Assembly: GCA_001782235.1 (NCBI GenBank)
Contig: MFOC01000001.1
Span: forward strand, 1-38,309
Direction: 5' to 3'
From: Candidatus Levybacteria bacterium RIFCSPHIGHO2_02_FULL_40_18
GTDB lineage: Bacteria; Patescibacteriota; Microgenomatia; Levybacterales; GWA1-39-11
Length of the DNA stretch: 38,309 bases
The stretch's first letter is position 1; each line of letters begins with the position of its first letter. Position numbers and translations under genes: made by a program. This document shows, piece by piece, positions 28,031 through 35,628 of the stretch. Below the pieces are notes generated by a model. It had not been told where the DNA came from, searched no databases, and saw only the letters and a program-made list of their open reading frames with translations.

Positions 28031-28435
28031 ATGAAGGCAGTTTTAAGGCTTATTGTTATAAATGCACTCTCTCTATTTTTAGTTTCCCTGTTTTTGCCTG
28101 GACTTACGGTCTCGGGCGGTTTTACAGGATTTTTAATTAGCGGATTACTCTTGACAATAGCTTCAACCATACTTGACCCTATTATCAAAATTCTTACTCT
28201 TCCGTTTAATCTCCTAACGCTTGGTTTTCTTTCTTTCTTAACTACGCTTTCGGCTCTTTTTTTAATGAGTTTGTTTTATAAAAACATTAGTGTCTCTGCG
28301 TTCACGTTTGAGGGGCTAAATTTCATGGGGATAGTAATCCAAGAAATTCAGTTTTCAGACCTTTTGTCTTTCATCGTTATTTCTGCTACAATATACATTC
28401 TTGGAAGAATTCTTGACTCTCTCTTCGCCAAATAA
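28031..28435 (+). CDS. Four-TM protein of the Phage_holin_4_2 family
   Basis: The 134-residue protein is almost entirely four hydrophobic helices (about 5-25, 32-55, 60-85, 108-130). It has the characteristic LDPIIKILTLPFNLLTLGFLSFL segment (keep: LPFNLLTLGF) between helices 2 and 3, typical of PF04020 (YvlD-like membrane proteins). Despite the name, chromosomal members are not phage genes and their role is unknown. It starts a probable operon with secG and the solute-binding protein (gaps of about 10 nt). Confidence 0.85.
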   Translation: MKAVLRLIVINALSLFLVSLFLPGLTVSGGFTGFLISGLLLTIASTILDPIIKILTLPFNLLTLGFLSFLTTLSALFLMSLFYKNISVSAFTFEGLNFMGIVIQEIQFSDLLSFIVISATIYILGRILDSLFAK

Positions 28436-28444
28436 TTAAGGACT

Positions 28445-28654
28445 ATGATAATTACGGTTGTCGAAATGTTAATTGGAATCTTATTGATAGTATCCATTAT
28501 TCTGCAACAAAGAGGAACGCAGGCAGGCGTTGTCTTTGGCGGGAGTAGTCAAACTTATAGAAGCAAAAAGGGAATCGAGAAGGTTCTCTTTTATTCAACT
28601 ATAACCCTCGCAGGTTTGTTTGCCGGCTTTTCTATTCTGGGAGCACTCATTTAG
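28445..28654 (+). CDS. secG: Preprotein translocase subunit SecG
   Basis: SecG is the small accessory subunit of the SecYEG channel. The 69-residue protein has two TM helices (about 4-22 and 49-67) joined by the conserved cytoplasmic loop: QQRGTQAGVVFGGSSQ, then a YRSKKGIEKVL stretch, as in the family. AAGGA lies 6 nt before the ATG. It follows the holin_4_2-type gene by 9 nt and precedes an extracytoplasmic solute-binding protein. Confidence 0.93.
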   Translation: MIITVVEMLIGILLIVSIILQQRGTQAGVVFGGSSQTYRSKKGIEKVLFYSTITLAGLFAGFSILGALI

Positions 28655-28664
28655 CCATATTGTT

Positions 28665-30014
28665 ATGCAGTTTATCAGGAGAAGATACTACTTCTGGCTA
28701 ATAAAAGCGTACTTTAAAAAATGGAGCAAGACGATCATATCGTCGATAATACTCGGAGCTATATTTTTTTTCGTTATAGTTTTTACCTTTAATTTTTATC
28801 TATTCCCACGACTTCAAAAAAAAGTTCAGAAGATAGGATACGCTGGGGCATATACGCTTCAAGCCGTTCCAAGAGAAATTCTCGGAGACGTATCTTATGG
28901 ACTAACAGAAATTGCCTCCGACCATGCTATAAAACCGGGCGCGGCGTACAAATGGCAGGTGAAAGATGATGGGAAGGAATATTTGCTCTACATCAAAAAA
29001 GGACAATATTTTCACGATAACAAGGAATTAAACGCCAAAAACTTGTCCGTTGCGTTTAAAGACGTAGAAAAAAAAATTATTGATGATTATACTGTTTCGT
29101 TTAAGCTTAAGAAAGCTTATGCGCCATTCTTTTCTTCCCTATCAGTCCCAATAATAACAAGTACACTCGCCGGATTGGGCGAATACAAAATAGCAAATGC
29201 GGATTTAAATGCCGATTTTATACGATCATTAACTTTGATTAAAAGAAAAGATGGGAGCGCAAAAAAGATAATCCATTTCTATCCAAATGAACAAGCATTA
29301 AGAACCGCGTACGCTCTTGGGGAAATCGACGTTGCTTACGGACTTAAAACAACCACAATAAAAGGCAGAGACTTTAACACATTTGCTAATACGCAAATTA
29401 AAAAGAGCACTAATTATAACAAGCTAGTCACTGCATTTTACAATAATTCCGATAAGATATTGTCCAACAAAAAAGTTCGTCAGGCATTAAACTATGCAAT
29501 ACCTCCCGAATTTACAGAAGGGGAACGTGCATTCTCCCCTATTCCTCCTATATCTTTATACTTCTCCAAAACTCCAAATTACGGAATAGTAGATGCTGCC
29601 ATTGCAAAAGAATTACTTTCGCAAGAAAAGGATGTAGTAGATGCCGTTTTCGAAATATCTGTGCTTGAAGGCTATGAAGGTGTTGCAAATTCCATCAAAC
29701 GTTCTTGGGAAAAAATTGGAATAAAATCAAAAATCAAGGTTGTTAATAGCCTGCCTCAAGTATTTCAAATTTTAGTATATCCGATGAATCTTCCACAAGA
29801 CCCTGATCAATATACGCTTTGGCATTCGGGCGAAGTTAATAACATCACTAAGTATAGAAATTTACGCATAGACAAGATCCTTGAAGATGGCAGGCTTAAT
29901 CACGATAGCGCAAGGAGAGCTGAAATATATCAAGATTTTCAAAAATATCTCATTGATGATGTCCCGGCTTCCTTCCTTTACTTTCCCTACGAATATAAGC
30001 TTTCACGAAAATGA
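28665..30014 (+). CDS. Membrane-anchored ABC solute-binding protein (SBP_bac_5)
   Basis: The frame is open from 28620, but the ATG at 28665, after the secG stop, gives a sensible start. A long basic N-terminus (MQFIRRRYYFWLIKAYFKKW) is followed by one TM helix (about 27-48) that anchors the protein. The body matches the peptide/nickel-binding family 5 (DppA/OppA type): EYLLYIKKGQYFHDNKELNA, KKVRQALNYAI, SIKRSWEKIGIKSKI and the typical DPDQYTLWHSGEVNN near the C-terminus. No permease or ATPase genes are nearby, so it may serve a distant transporter or act as a surface receptor. The 449-aa length is slightly short for the family. Confidence 0.85.
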   Translation: MQFIRRRYYFWLIKAYFKKWSKTIISSIILGAIFFFVIVFTFNFYLFPRLQKKVQKIGYAGAYTLQAVPREILGDVSYGLTEIASDHAIKPGAAYKWQVKDDGKEYLLYIKKGQYFHDNKELNAKNLSVAFKDVEKKIIDDYTVSFKLKKAYAPFFSSLSVPIITSTLAGLGEYKIANADLNADFIRSLTLIKRKDGSAKKIIHFYPNEQALRTAYALGEIDVAYGLKTTTIKGRDFNTFANTQIKKSTNYNKLVTAFYNNSDKILSNKKVRQALNYAIPPEFTEGERAFSPIPPISLYFSKTPNYGIVDAAIAKELLSQEKDVVDAVFEISVLEGYEGVANSIKRSWEKIGIKSKIKVVNSLPQVFQILVYPMNLPQDPDQYTLWHSGEVNNITKYRNLRIDKILEDGRLNHDSARRAEIYQDFQKYLIDDVPASFLYFPYEYKLSRK

Positions 30015-30017
30015 GGG

Positions 30018-32372
30018 TCAGTACGCTGACTGAATTCTTCCCGCAACGCTTCTTTTGGCAAACGCAATAAAGTCACCGGTTCTATAAAGTTCTATATAGA
30101 AAGAGTTATTTTGTATATTGTTTGCCAACTCACGTTGCTCTGATAGCGACGGCTGCGCATAGGGATCGTTTAAAAGAAAAACTACAACATCCGCTTCATT
30201 TACTCCATAAGGGACCGTATATATTTTTTCTCTGTGAGATAAATGCGCACCCAGATTGTTTGTTGATGCAACGGACAGATCTTGTGGAATATTTTCCAAG
30301 AATCTTTTTATCTGGTCTCTTTCCTGAAGGTATCTATCGTATATTTCCAAAGAAGGATTTTTTGATCCCGGCAGCACTCCATACCGGTAAGTACTCGCGA
30401 TGGAAAATACGATAAGAAAATATAAGACAATTTTTGGAGTAAGAAACTTGAATTTGAGGTTTAAAATTTGTTTCAAGCCGAATATCGCAGCAATATACAT
30501 AAATGGAATTATCGTAGCCGAATAATGAAATGTTAATGTTCTAAAATTCTCATTTTTGGATAGCAAGTTTATTGCAAGGTCAGGAGCTGCAAAAAACAAA
30601 ATAAGAGGTGACAGAATTGATAAGAATCCTACAGGTAAAAACAGTTTATAAAGATATAGAAAATTTGATTGCGTTATTAAATTTGCTGCGGTCTTTAGTG
30701 GGTTAACTACAAGGTTAATAAGAATTTCGAATGGCGAGTCTCCAAATTCTGCAAAATATTCTGCTGCAAAATGCTGTCCTCCCCGAGCCCAAGGAATCAA
30801 TTTTGCAACCAGGATGTAAAAAGCAGAAAGTCCTCCAAATGTCAAAAATAGCCATTTCTTATTTTTTCCCGCTTCGCGGGAAGTTTTAAGGAACAAGTAG
30901 ATCCCAAATATCGATGCGATCAGGTATAGATTTTCCTTAGTTAATACTGAAAGAAATAAAAATAGAAAAAAGTACCTATAATTTTTAATAAGTGTGAAGT
31001 AAAATGCAGCCAACAAAAATGTTGTCGAGAGCACTACCGCATGGAAGTCGAAAAGATTTTGCTTTTGAACGAAAGGGTTAAGTAAAAAAGAAATACCCAG
31101 GACAGTCGAAATGGTATTATTTCTTAAAATATGACTCGCTATTAGATACACAAAATAGGCCCCCAAGCCTAAAACGACGGTTTGAATGAATAATAATGTT
31201 CTGGGATCTTCCCAAATAAGATAGAAGGGCGCAAGTAAAATAAGTATAAAATCGGAGTGAATTGCAAGGCGAGAAATAGTGTTTATGCCATCTGGATTTG
31301 TAAGCTGAAAAATTCTCCCGTTGAGAGTGTTCCAGACTGTCTGATCCATATTACCGAGGTCAAAACGGCCCGTAAAAAAATTGGCGTGTCTCTCAAATGA
31401 GTAATAAGTGAAGTAGACTACATAGGAAATAATAGACGCCCACAAAATTAAAACATGATTTTCTATCTTGCGTTTTATTCTTATAAATCGGCGAACAAAA
31501 TATGACAAGGCCAAGAATAATACTTCGGAAACAACAAGAATTACTCGAGTAAATAGCGCAATAGATGCCGCAATTGAAATTGGCATTAACATAGAAAGCC
31601 CAAAAGTAGTTACGCCTTCACGCACTCCAATCCCCATTGGCACGACCAGCACTAAGTATCCTGCAAGCCACGAGAGTACAAAAAAAGAGGAAACCTCTAG
31701 AATTTTTGAAGGGTCAATATAAATAATTGCTGTTGCAACCAAGTAGTTCCCAAGACCATAGAATACCCACGCTAAAAGCATAAGAATAAATGGAGTTTCA
31801 AAAAATCTAAGAGGATGGACCCTTTTGCGTAGGGTAACGCCGGATATAACAATTATAATTGTTATAAGAATTATAAATATTATAATCGGAAATTCTGGGA
31901 AAAAGTAAAAAACGGCAGGGGTGGAAATCAGAGCGCTTGTTGCAACAAAAAGAATGCTTTCATACAGAATCAGTTTTACAGTTGACCTTGCCGGAACTTT
32001 TAATAAATTAAAATTATGGATTCGTGTTAAAAATGACAAAATACTTCCGGGTATATACCTTTTTATCTCGGCATTTGCAAGAAGAAACGTTGATTCAGCT
32101 GTTCCCACAATATAACCGTCATTCGCAAGAAGTTCCCTCCAGGCTAAAGATCTAAAAAAGAAAAACAATATAAGGAAAAAAAACCCAAGCAGGAAGGGCA
32201 AGATGCTGAAACTTGAAACTTGCGAAAATATCTCACTTTTGCCTGAGTAAATAAATCTTGTTATAAAAAGCAATGAGATAATTGTAAGCGGAGCTCCGAG
32301 AAAAAATTTTAAAAATCCCTTAAGTCTTTGAGGAAATTCCTTCTCTTGAATCATATTTGATTGAAAATTCAT
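30018..32372 (-). CDS. Fused flippase-like (LPG_synthase_TM) and DUF2079 membrane protein
   Basis: The 784-residue protein appears to join two membrane modules. Residues about 15-300 resemble the YbhN/AglD2-type flippase-like domain (PF03706), with several helices, LANAEIKRYIPGSIL and GIGVREGVTTFGLSML. Residues about 305-784 fit DUF2079, a GT-C relative: SFERHANFFTGRFDLGNMDQTVWN in the first loop (key part FDLGNMDQ), DFHAVVLSTTFLLAAFYF, many helices and a soluble tail with NNLGAHLSHRE. The first ATG has AAGGG close by and overlaps the 3' end of the GT2 gene by 53 nt, so the two are co-translated. A polyprenyl-sugar made by the GT2 enzyme, flipped and then transferred, is a plausible pathway. 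Confidence 0.75.
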   Translation of the reverse strand: MNFQSNMIQEKEFPQRLKGFLKFFLGAPLTIISLLFITRFIYSGKSEIFSQVSSFSILPFLLGFFFLILFFFFRSLAWRELLANDGYIVGTAESTFLLANAEIKRYIPGSILSFLTRIHNFNLLKVPARSTVKLILYESILFVATSALISTPAVFYFFPEFPIIIFIILITIIIVISGVTLRKRVHPLRFFETPFILMLLAWVFYGLGNYLVATAIIYIDPSKILEVSSFFVLSWLAGYLVLVVPMGIGVREGVTTFGLSMLMPISIAASIALFTRVILVVSEVLFLALSYFVRRFIRIKRKIENHVLILWASIISYVVYFTYYSFERHANFFTGRFDLGNMDQTVWNTLNGRIFQLTNPDGINTISRLAIHSDFILILLAPFYLIWEDPRTLLFIQTVVLGLGAYFVYLIASHILRNNTISTVLGISFLLNPFVQKQNLFDFHAVVLSTTFLLAAFYFTLIKNYRYFFLFLFLSVLTKENLYLIASIFGIYLFLKTSREAGKNKKWLFLTFGGLSAFYILVAKLIPWARGGQHFAAEYFAEFGDSPFEILINLVVNPLKTAANLITQSNFLYLYKLFLPVGFLSILSPLILFFAAPDLAINLLSKNENFRTLTFHYSATIIPFMYIAAIFGLKQILNLKFKFLTPKIVLYFLIVFSIASTYRYGVLPGSKNPSLEIYDRYLQERDQIKRFLENIPQDLSVASTNNLGAHLSHREKIYTVPYGVNEADVVVFLLNDPYAQPSLSEQRELANNIQNNSFYIELYRTGDFIAFAKRSVAGRIQSAY
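30866..30882. repeat. Perfect 7-bp hairpin inside the DUF2079 gene
   Basis: TTCCCGC-TTC-GCGGGAA lies in a cytosolic-loop segment (KTSREAGKNKK). It shares the CCCGCTTCGC core with the elements in dinB and uvrC. It is short, so chance cannot be excluded. Confidence 0.4.
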
Positions 32373-33282
32373 CGCCCTTTTTAGAGTTAGCGTTTACTAT
32401 TAAATCGGCTAACAAACCGGTAAATAATGTTTGAATTCCCGCTATAACCAATAGTACTCCAAAAAGCAAAAGTGGTCTATCGCCAATTTTTTGATCCAAA
32501 AATATCCTTAGATATGAAAGGTATAAGAGAATCGCAAATCCAGCACCAAAAATCGCTCCTCCGATTTTCCCGAAGAAATGTAGAGGCCGGCGGTTATATT
32601 TCATTATAAAGTAAATTGTAAGAAGATCCGGAATGTCTGTAAAAATCTTTGAAAACTTATATTTTGACTCCCCATACTTACGGGGATGGTGCAGAACCTC
32701 TTTTTCGGATACGGAAAAGCCGAGCTCCGCGGCAATCACAGGAATGAATCTATGCATGCCTCCATATATTTTTAGATCCTTCGCGGCTTCCGATCTGTAA
32801 ATTTTCAAACCGCTATTCAAATCATTAAGTCTTATCCCAAACAAAGTTGGTACTACAACCTTATTAAAAATCTTTGACGACAAGATTTTTAAAAATCCGT
32901 CCTGTCGATTTTTTCTCCAACCGGTCACCAGATCAAATTTCCCATGCTCAAGCGTTCGATAGAGGTTCTTAATGTTTGACGGGTCGTCCTGAAGATCCGC
33001 ATCTAACGTAACAATGTATTTGCCATTTGCCTCACGAAAGCCAAGAGTCAACGCGGCAGACTTCCCAAGGTTCTTTCTGAAAGATAAAAACCTGATTTTT
33101 TTGCTTTCCGAGACCATTCTTTTTAAAACATCAAGGGTTTTGTCCGTTGACCCATCATCAACAAAAATGACCTCGTAAGTTTTTTTAATGCTCGAAAAAG
33201 CCTTCTCAATATTCCGCACAAGTTCGCGAAGGCTTTCCTCTTCATTAAACACAGGAACTACAATAGAAAAATCCAATTGCAT
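32320..33282 (-). CDS. GT2 glycosyltransferase, DPM1/GtrB type
   Basis: This enzyme transfers a sugar from a nucleotide donor to a polyprenyl phosphate carrier. The 320-residue protein starts with SIVVPVFNEEESL, has FVDDGSTDKT and the DXD-type TLDADLQDDP (about residue 95). RHPRKYGESKYK-like text (HHPRKYGESKYKF) is typical of DPM1/GtrB enzymes, and two C-terminal TM helices (about 235-258, 268-292) follow. It overlaps the flippase/DUF2079 gene by 53 nt, so both probably act in one surface-glycan pathway. The sugar (mannose or glucose) cannot be told. Confidence 0.92.
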   Translation of the reverse strand: MQLDFSIVVPVFNEEESLRELVRNIEKAFSSIKKTYEVIFVDDGSTDKTLDVLKRMVSESKKIRFLSFRKNLGKSAALTLGFREANGKYIVTLDADLQDDPSNIKNLYRTLEHGKFDLVTGWRKNRQDGFLKILSSKIFNKVVVPTLFGIRLNDLNSGLKIYRSEAAKDLKIYGGMHRFIPVIAAELGFSVSEKEVLHHPRKYGESKYKFSKIFTDIPDLLTIYFIMKYNRRPLHFFGKIGGAIFGAGFAILLYLSYLRIFLDQKIGDRPLLLFGVLLVIAGIQTLFTGLLADLIVNANSKKGDEFSIKYDSREGISSKT

Positions 33283-33297
33283 ACCGGGATAAGCACT

Positions 33298-33306
33298 ATT
33301 ATAGCA
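33298..33306 (-). promoter_or_regulatory. Extended -10 promoter of the GT2 operon
   Basis: TGCTATAAT on the - strand (33306-33298) ends 15 nt before the ATG at 33282. It probably drives the GT2 and DUF2079 genes together. Confidence 0.6.
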
Positions 33307-33308
33307 AT

Positions 33309-33767
33309 CTAAGCTCCCTTAATAAAGGAACGCTCAAGTTCTCCAATCATATTTTCTCTTACTAAAGGGTCTAATTTAACCGACCGAACGGTAACGGAAT
33401 GCGTAGAATGTGCCATAAGCCTTCTCGCCCCGTCTCGAACATCATGCCTCCGTGAATAAAAAATTTCATATTCGGAATCGATTAACAGTGATTCGCCGTC
33501 TCTCAAAAGTACCTGATGCAGAAACCAATTTCCTGAAGAGAAATTTGGATTTAGATCACGCAGTTCTCCTCTTTTGTTCCTTATTAATAAAGTTCTATTG
33601 GATTCACTTTGAAACACCAGTCTGACTATTCTTTTCCCTCTATGATAGGTGCCTCTTGTAAAAAGCACAATTTCTTCACCAATTACGACTGCGTTTTGTT
33701 TTCTATACAAAATGAATGGTATAGAAAACGGCATCTCTGGCGGGAGTCTTGTTTCTTTTTCTTCCAT
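33309..33767 (-). CDS. Hypothetical protein (152 aa)
   Basis: I do not recognise this protein. It is soluble and very rich in Arg (RRHDVRDGARRLMAHSTH), with alternating hydrophobic/polar stretches (VIGEEIVLFTRG, RIVRLVFQSES, TLLIRNKRGELRDL) that suggest a mostly beta fold, and a helical C-terminus (MIGELERSFIKG). There is no signal peptide and no Cys. Its own TATAAT box lies 8 nt before the ATG. It precedes the GT2 gene on the same strand, with only 26 nt between, but that gene has a separate promoter. Confidence 0.65.
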   Translation of the reverse strand: MEEKETRLPPEMPFSIPFILYRKQNAVVIGEEIVLFTRGTYHRGKRIVRLVFQSESNRTLLIRNKRGELRDLNPNFSSGNWFLHQVLLRDGESLLIDSEYEIFYSRRHDVRDGARRLMAHSTHSVTVRSVKLDPLVRENMIGELERSFIKGA

Positions 33768-33775
33768 AAACCATG

Positions 33776-33781
33776 ATTATA
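33776..33781 (-). promoter_or_regulatory. -10 box, leaderless start of the 33767 gene
   Basis: TATAAT on the - strand lies 8 nt before the ATG at 33767. Confidence 0.6.
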
Positions 33782-33819
33782 ATAAACATAATAACCTAAA
33801 TCAATATTATAGGGCTGCC

Positions 33820-33848
33820 TTGTTATACCCTTTTAGCTTTGATAAAAT
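33820..33848 (+). promoter_or_regulatory. Promoter of the tRNA-Arg/tRNA-Lys pair
   Basis: TTGTTA (33820-33825), a 17-nt spacer and TAAAAT (33843-33848, with an upstream TG) predict a start near 33855, about 13 nt before tRNA-Arg. Confidence 0.65.
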
Positions 33849-33867
33849 ATTGTGATAGATTGTGTAT

Positions 33868-33942
33868 GCCTTCGTAGCTCAACGGATAGAGTGCTGGTCT
33901 TCGGAACCAGTGATGAGAGTTCGATTCTCTCCGAAGGCGCCA
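33868..33942 (+). tRNA. tRNA-Arg (UCG), CCA encoded
   Basis: The cloverleaf has acceptor GCCTTCG/CGAAGGC, anticodon stem CTGGT/ACCAG with loop CTTCGGA (anticodon TCG) and T arm GAGAG-TTCGATT-CTCTC. The discriminator is G, and CCA follows directly (33940-33942), unlike the other two tRNAs here. Only one base separates it from tRNA-Lys. Confidence 0.95.
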
Positions 33943-33943
33943 C

Positions 33944-34016
33944 GGGCGACTAGCTCAATTGGTAGAGCAGAGGCCTCTTAAGCCTCAGGTTCAGGGTTCG
34001 ATCCCCTGGTCGCTCA
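33944..34016 (+). tRNA. tRNA-Lys (CUU)
   Basis: Acceptor GGGCGAC pairs with GTCGCTC, the anticodon stem GAGGC/GCCTC has loop CTCTTAA (anticodon CTT), and the T arm is CAGGG-TTCGATC-CCCTG. The discriminator is A; CCA is not encoded. Its last three bases (34014-34016, TCA) are the complement of the dinB stop codon, so the two genes overlap tail to tail. Confidence 0.95.
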
Positions 34017-35330
34017 CAAATCTTGTATTTCTCTTCTTTGCCAGCGGTCGGCGAGGTAGCCGTTGGGGCGAGTTAGGAGTTTTGGCCCGTCCACTAAATA
34101 GCCGTTTCGGATGGTGTGATGACCAAAGCGATCATTAATTTGGTCTACGAGCTTGGTAATTATTTCTTTTTTGGGACTTTCGAACATTGATGGGGTAGAG
34201 TATTGTTCGTCTATTAAATTTCCCACCCAAACACTAACTTGCCGAACATATTCAAGGTTCCATTTTTTATAAAATCGCAAACATATCTCAAATATTTCTT
34301 TGCCCGAACTTGTATATCGCGGAATTGTTTTTCTTTCGCCTTCTGATCGATTTCCATGTAAAAATAACCCGATCGTTCTTCCTTTCATTTTGAGACGGCG
34401 AAGCTTAATTGCGATTTCTTCACAAAGTTCGTAAATAGTCTTGAGGATTTTGTCTTTATCATATTCATTATGGGGTAGACAGTAGTTTCTTCCCACTGAT
34501 TTTGTCTCGATTTCTTCTGTGTAGAAAACCACCGGCGAATCATCTATGCCCATAGATATTGCCTTAAGATGCTGCGAGGCAACGTTACCGAATTCTTTTT
34601 TCAAGAGATGCATGGGATATTCTTGCAGGTCGCGAAAATTAAATATTCCAAGCAGATTCAGTCTTCTTTTGTATCTTTCGCCAATTCCCATGATATCTGT
34701 CAACCTAACCTGAGATAAGATTTTATTCTTATTCGAATTATCAATTATTGCGAATCCATCAGGTTTATTAAGGTTTGTTGCGAGCTTTGCCAAAAGTTTA
34801 TTGTAAGAAAGTCCCATGGAAACAGTAATAGTTGACCCGATTTCATTTTGTAACTGTCTTTTAAAATCCTGAACAATATTCTGAATGGCTTCGATACGCC
34901 TCCTCTCTCCACCCCTGTCTGCGCTGTCGCTTGCAGGCGGGCTCCCTCGCTTCGCTCGGTCCGCCCCTCGGGGGTGGGTAGCGTGATAGAGATGCAAAAC
35001 CGGCGTCAAATCAATAAACACCTCATCCAGCGAAAATAGCTCGACGATTGGTGAATAGCGATTTGCGATCTGCAATAACTTTTTTGTTATTTCAATATAC
35101 CTTTCAAAATCTGCTTTTACAAACTCTATCTCAGGACAAATCCTTTTTGCCTCCCAAGTAGTATTGGGACTTTTAATGCCTGCGGCTTTTGCTTCGCGTG
35201 AAGCCGCAATAACACAATTTCTACCGTTCTCAGCCGTTATTCCGATTGGCTTCCCCCGAAGATTAGGATTAAAATGTTGCTCGCAGGAAGCAAAGAAAGA
35301 ATCGAAATCAACGTGTAATATACTACGCAT
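34014..35330 (-). CDS. dinB: DNA polymerase IV with an in-frame insertion
   Basis: DinB is a Y-family translesion polymerase, often under LexA control. The 438-residue protein begins ILHVDFDSFFASCEQ (catalytic Asp in the palm) and carries ELFSLDEVFIDLT (catalytic Asp-Glu), VSMGLSYNKLLAKLATNLNKPDG, the HhH thumb (LTDIMGIGERYKRRL) and the little-finger domain. Residues about 118-146 (ATHPRGADRAKRGSPPASDS, then RGGERRR) have no counterpart I know. They are encoded by the GC-rich palindrome at 34909-34977 and interrupt the palm helix after the catalytic strand. The C-terminal tail repeats a motif (NGYLVDGPK, NGYLADRWQ). It is next to tRNA-Lys, whose end overlaps its stop. Confidence 0.93.
   Translation of the reverse strand: MRSILHVDFDSFFASCEQHFNPNLRGKPIGITAENGRNCVIAASREAKAAGIKSPNTTWEAKRICPEIEFVKADFERYIEITKKLLQIANRYSPIVELFSLDEVFIDLTPVLHLYHATHPRGADRAKRGSPPASDSADRGGERRRIEAIQNIVQDFKRQLQNEIGSTITVSMGLSYNKLLAKLATNLNKPDGFAIIDNSNKNKILSQVRLTDIMGIGERYKRRLNLLGIFNFRDLQEYPMHLLKKEFGNVASQHLKAISMGIDDSPVVFYTEEIETKSVGRNYCLPHNEYDKDKILKTIYELCEEIAIKLRRLKMKGRTIGLFLHGNRSEGERKTIPRYTSSGKEIFEICLRFYKKWNLEYVRQVSVWVGNLIDEQYSTPSMFESPKKEIITKLVDQINDRFGHHTIRNGYLVDGPKLLTRPNGYLADRWQRREIQDL
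34909..34977. repeat. 69-nt GC-rich palindromic insertion in dinB
   Basis: An outer stem CCACCCC (34909-34915) pairs with GGGGTGG (34971-34977). Inside are CCTG...CAGG (34914-34937) and GGCGG...CCGCC (34936-34965) stems around a CGCTTCGCTCGG core. The 69 nt equal 23 codons. Its GC content is far above the rest of dinB, and it encodes a Pro/Arg/Ser-rich segment absent from normal DinB proteins. Confidence 0.7.
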
Positions 35331-35333
35331 AAT

Positions 35334-35460
35334 TAGAAAATAGTTAGTAGATAATAGAGAATAGTAATGGATAATGGAAAATAGAAAATAGTTTTTAAAA
35401 TACTAATTTCCAAATCTCTAATTTCCGAACTATTTTCCAATTTCTAATAACCAATTTCCA
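35334..35460. repeat. Mirrored heptamer array upstream of dinB
   Basis: The left arm (about 35334-35391) is eight units, almost all 7-mers beginning TAG or TGG: TAGAAAA, TAGTTAG, TAGATAA, TAGAGAA, then TGGATAA, TGGAAAA. The right arm (about 35401-35460) read on the - strand gives TGGAAAT, TGGTTAT, TAGAAAT, TGGAAAA, TAGTTCG and so on, in register apart from one gap. The array begins 3 nt before the dinB ATG, so any dinB promoter must lie inside it. Confidence 0.85.
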
Positions 35461-35479
35461 GAACTTGAACTAGTTTAGT

Positions 35480-35517
35480 CGAAAAATAACCGAAAATAAA
35501 GAGAATAAAAACCGAAC
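35480..35517. repeat. Short array of 11-nt units
   Basis: Three imperfect 11-nt units (CGAAAAATAAC, CGAAAATAAAG, AGAATAAAAAC) and a partial CGAAC lie between the two larger mirrored arrays. No inverted partner is visible. Confidence 0.5.
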
Positions 35518-35534
35518 ATACAACATCAAAAAGC

Positions 35535-35628
35535 GTCAAATAGTTAAAATGACTAAAATAGCTGAATAGTTAGAATAGTTTTAAGCTATACAGCCATTCA
35601 ACTATTTAACTATTTTTCGCTACTTGAC
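35535..35628. repeat. Mirrored array of 8-9-nt TAG units
   Basis: Two 46-nt arms (35535-35580 and 35583-35628) are inverted copies around a 2-nt centre. Both read GTCAA-rich at the outside, followed by AATAGYTRA-like 8-9-nt units (AATAGTTAA, AATAGCTGA, ATAGTTAG; opposite arm AATAGTTGA, ATGGCTGT), with single-base slips. The outer end merges with the TTGACC -35 box of the next gene. With the two preceding arrays it accounts for nearly all of the 349-nt gap 35331-35679. Confidence 0.8.
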
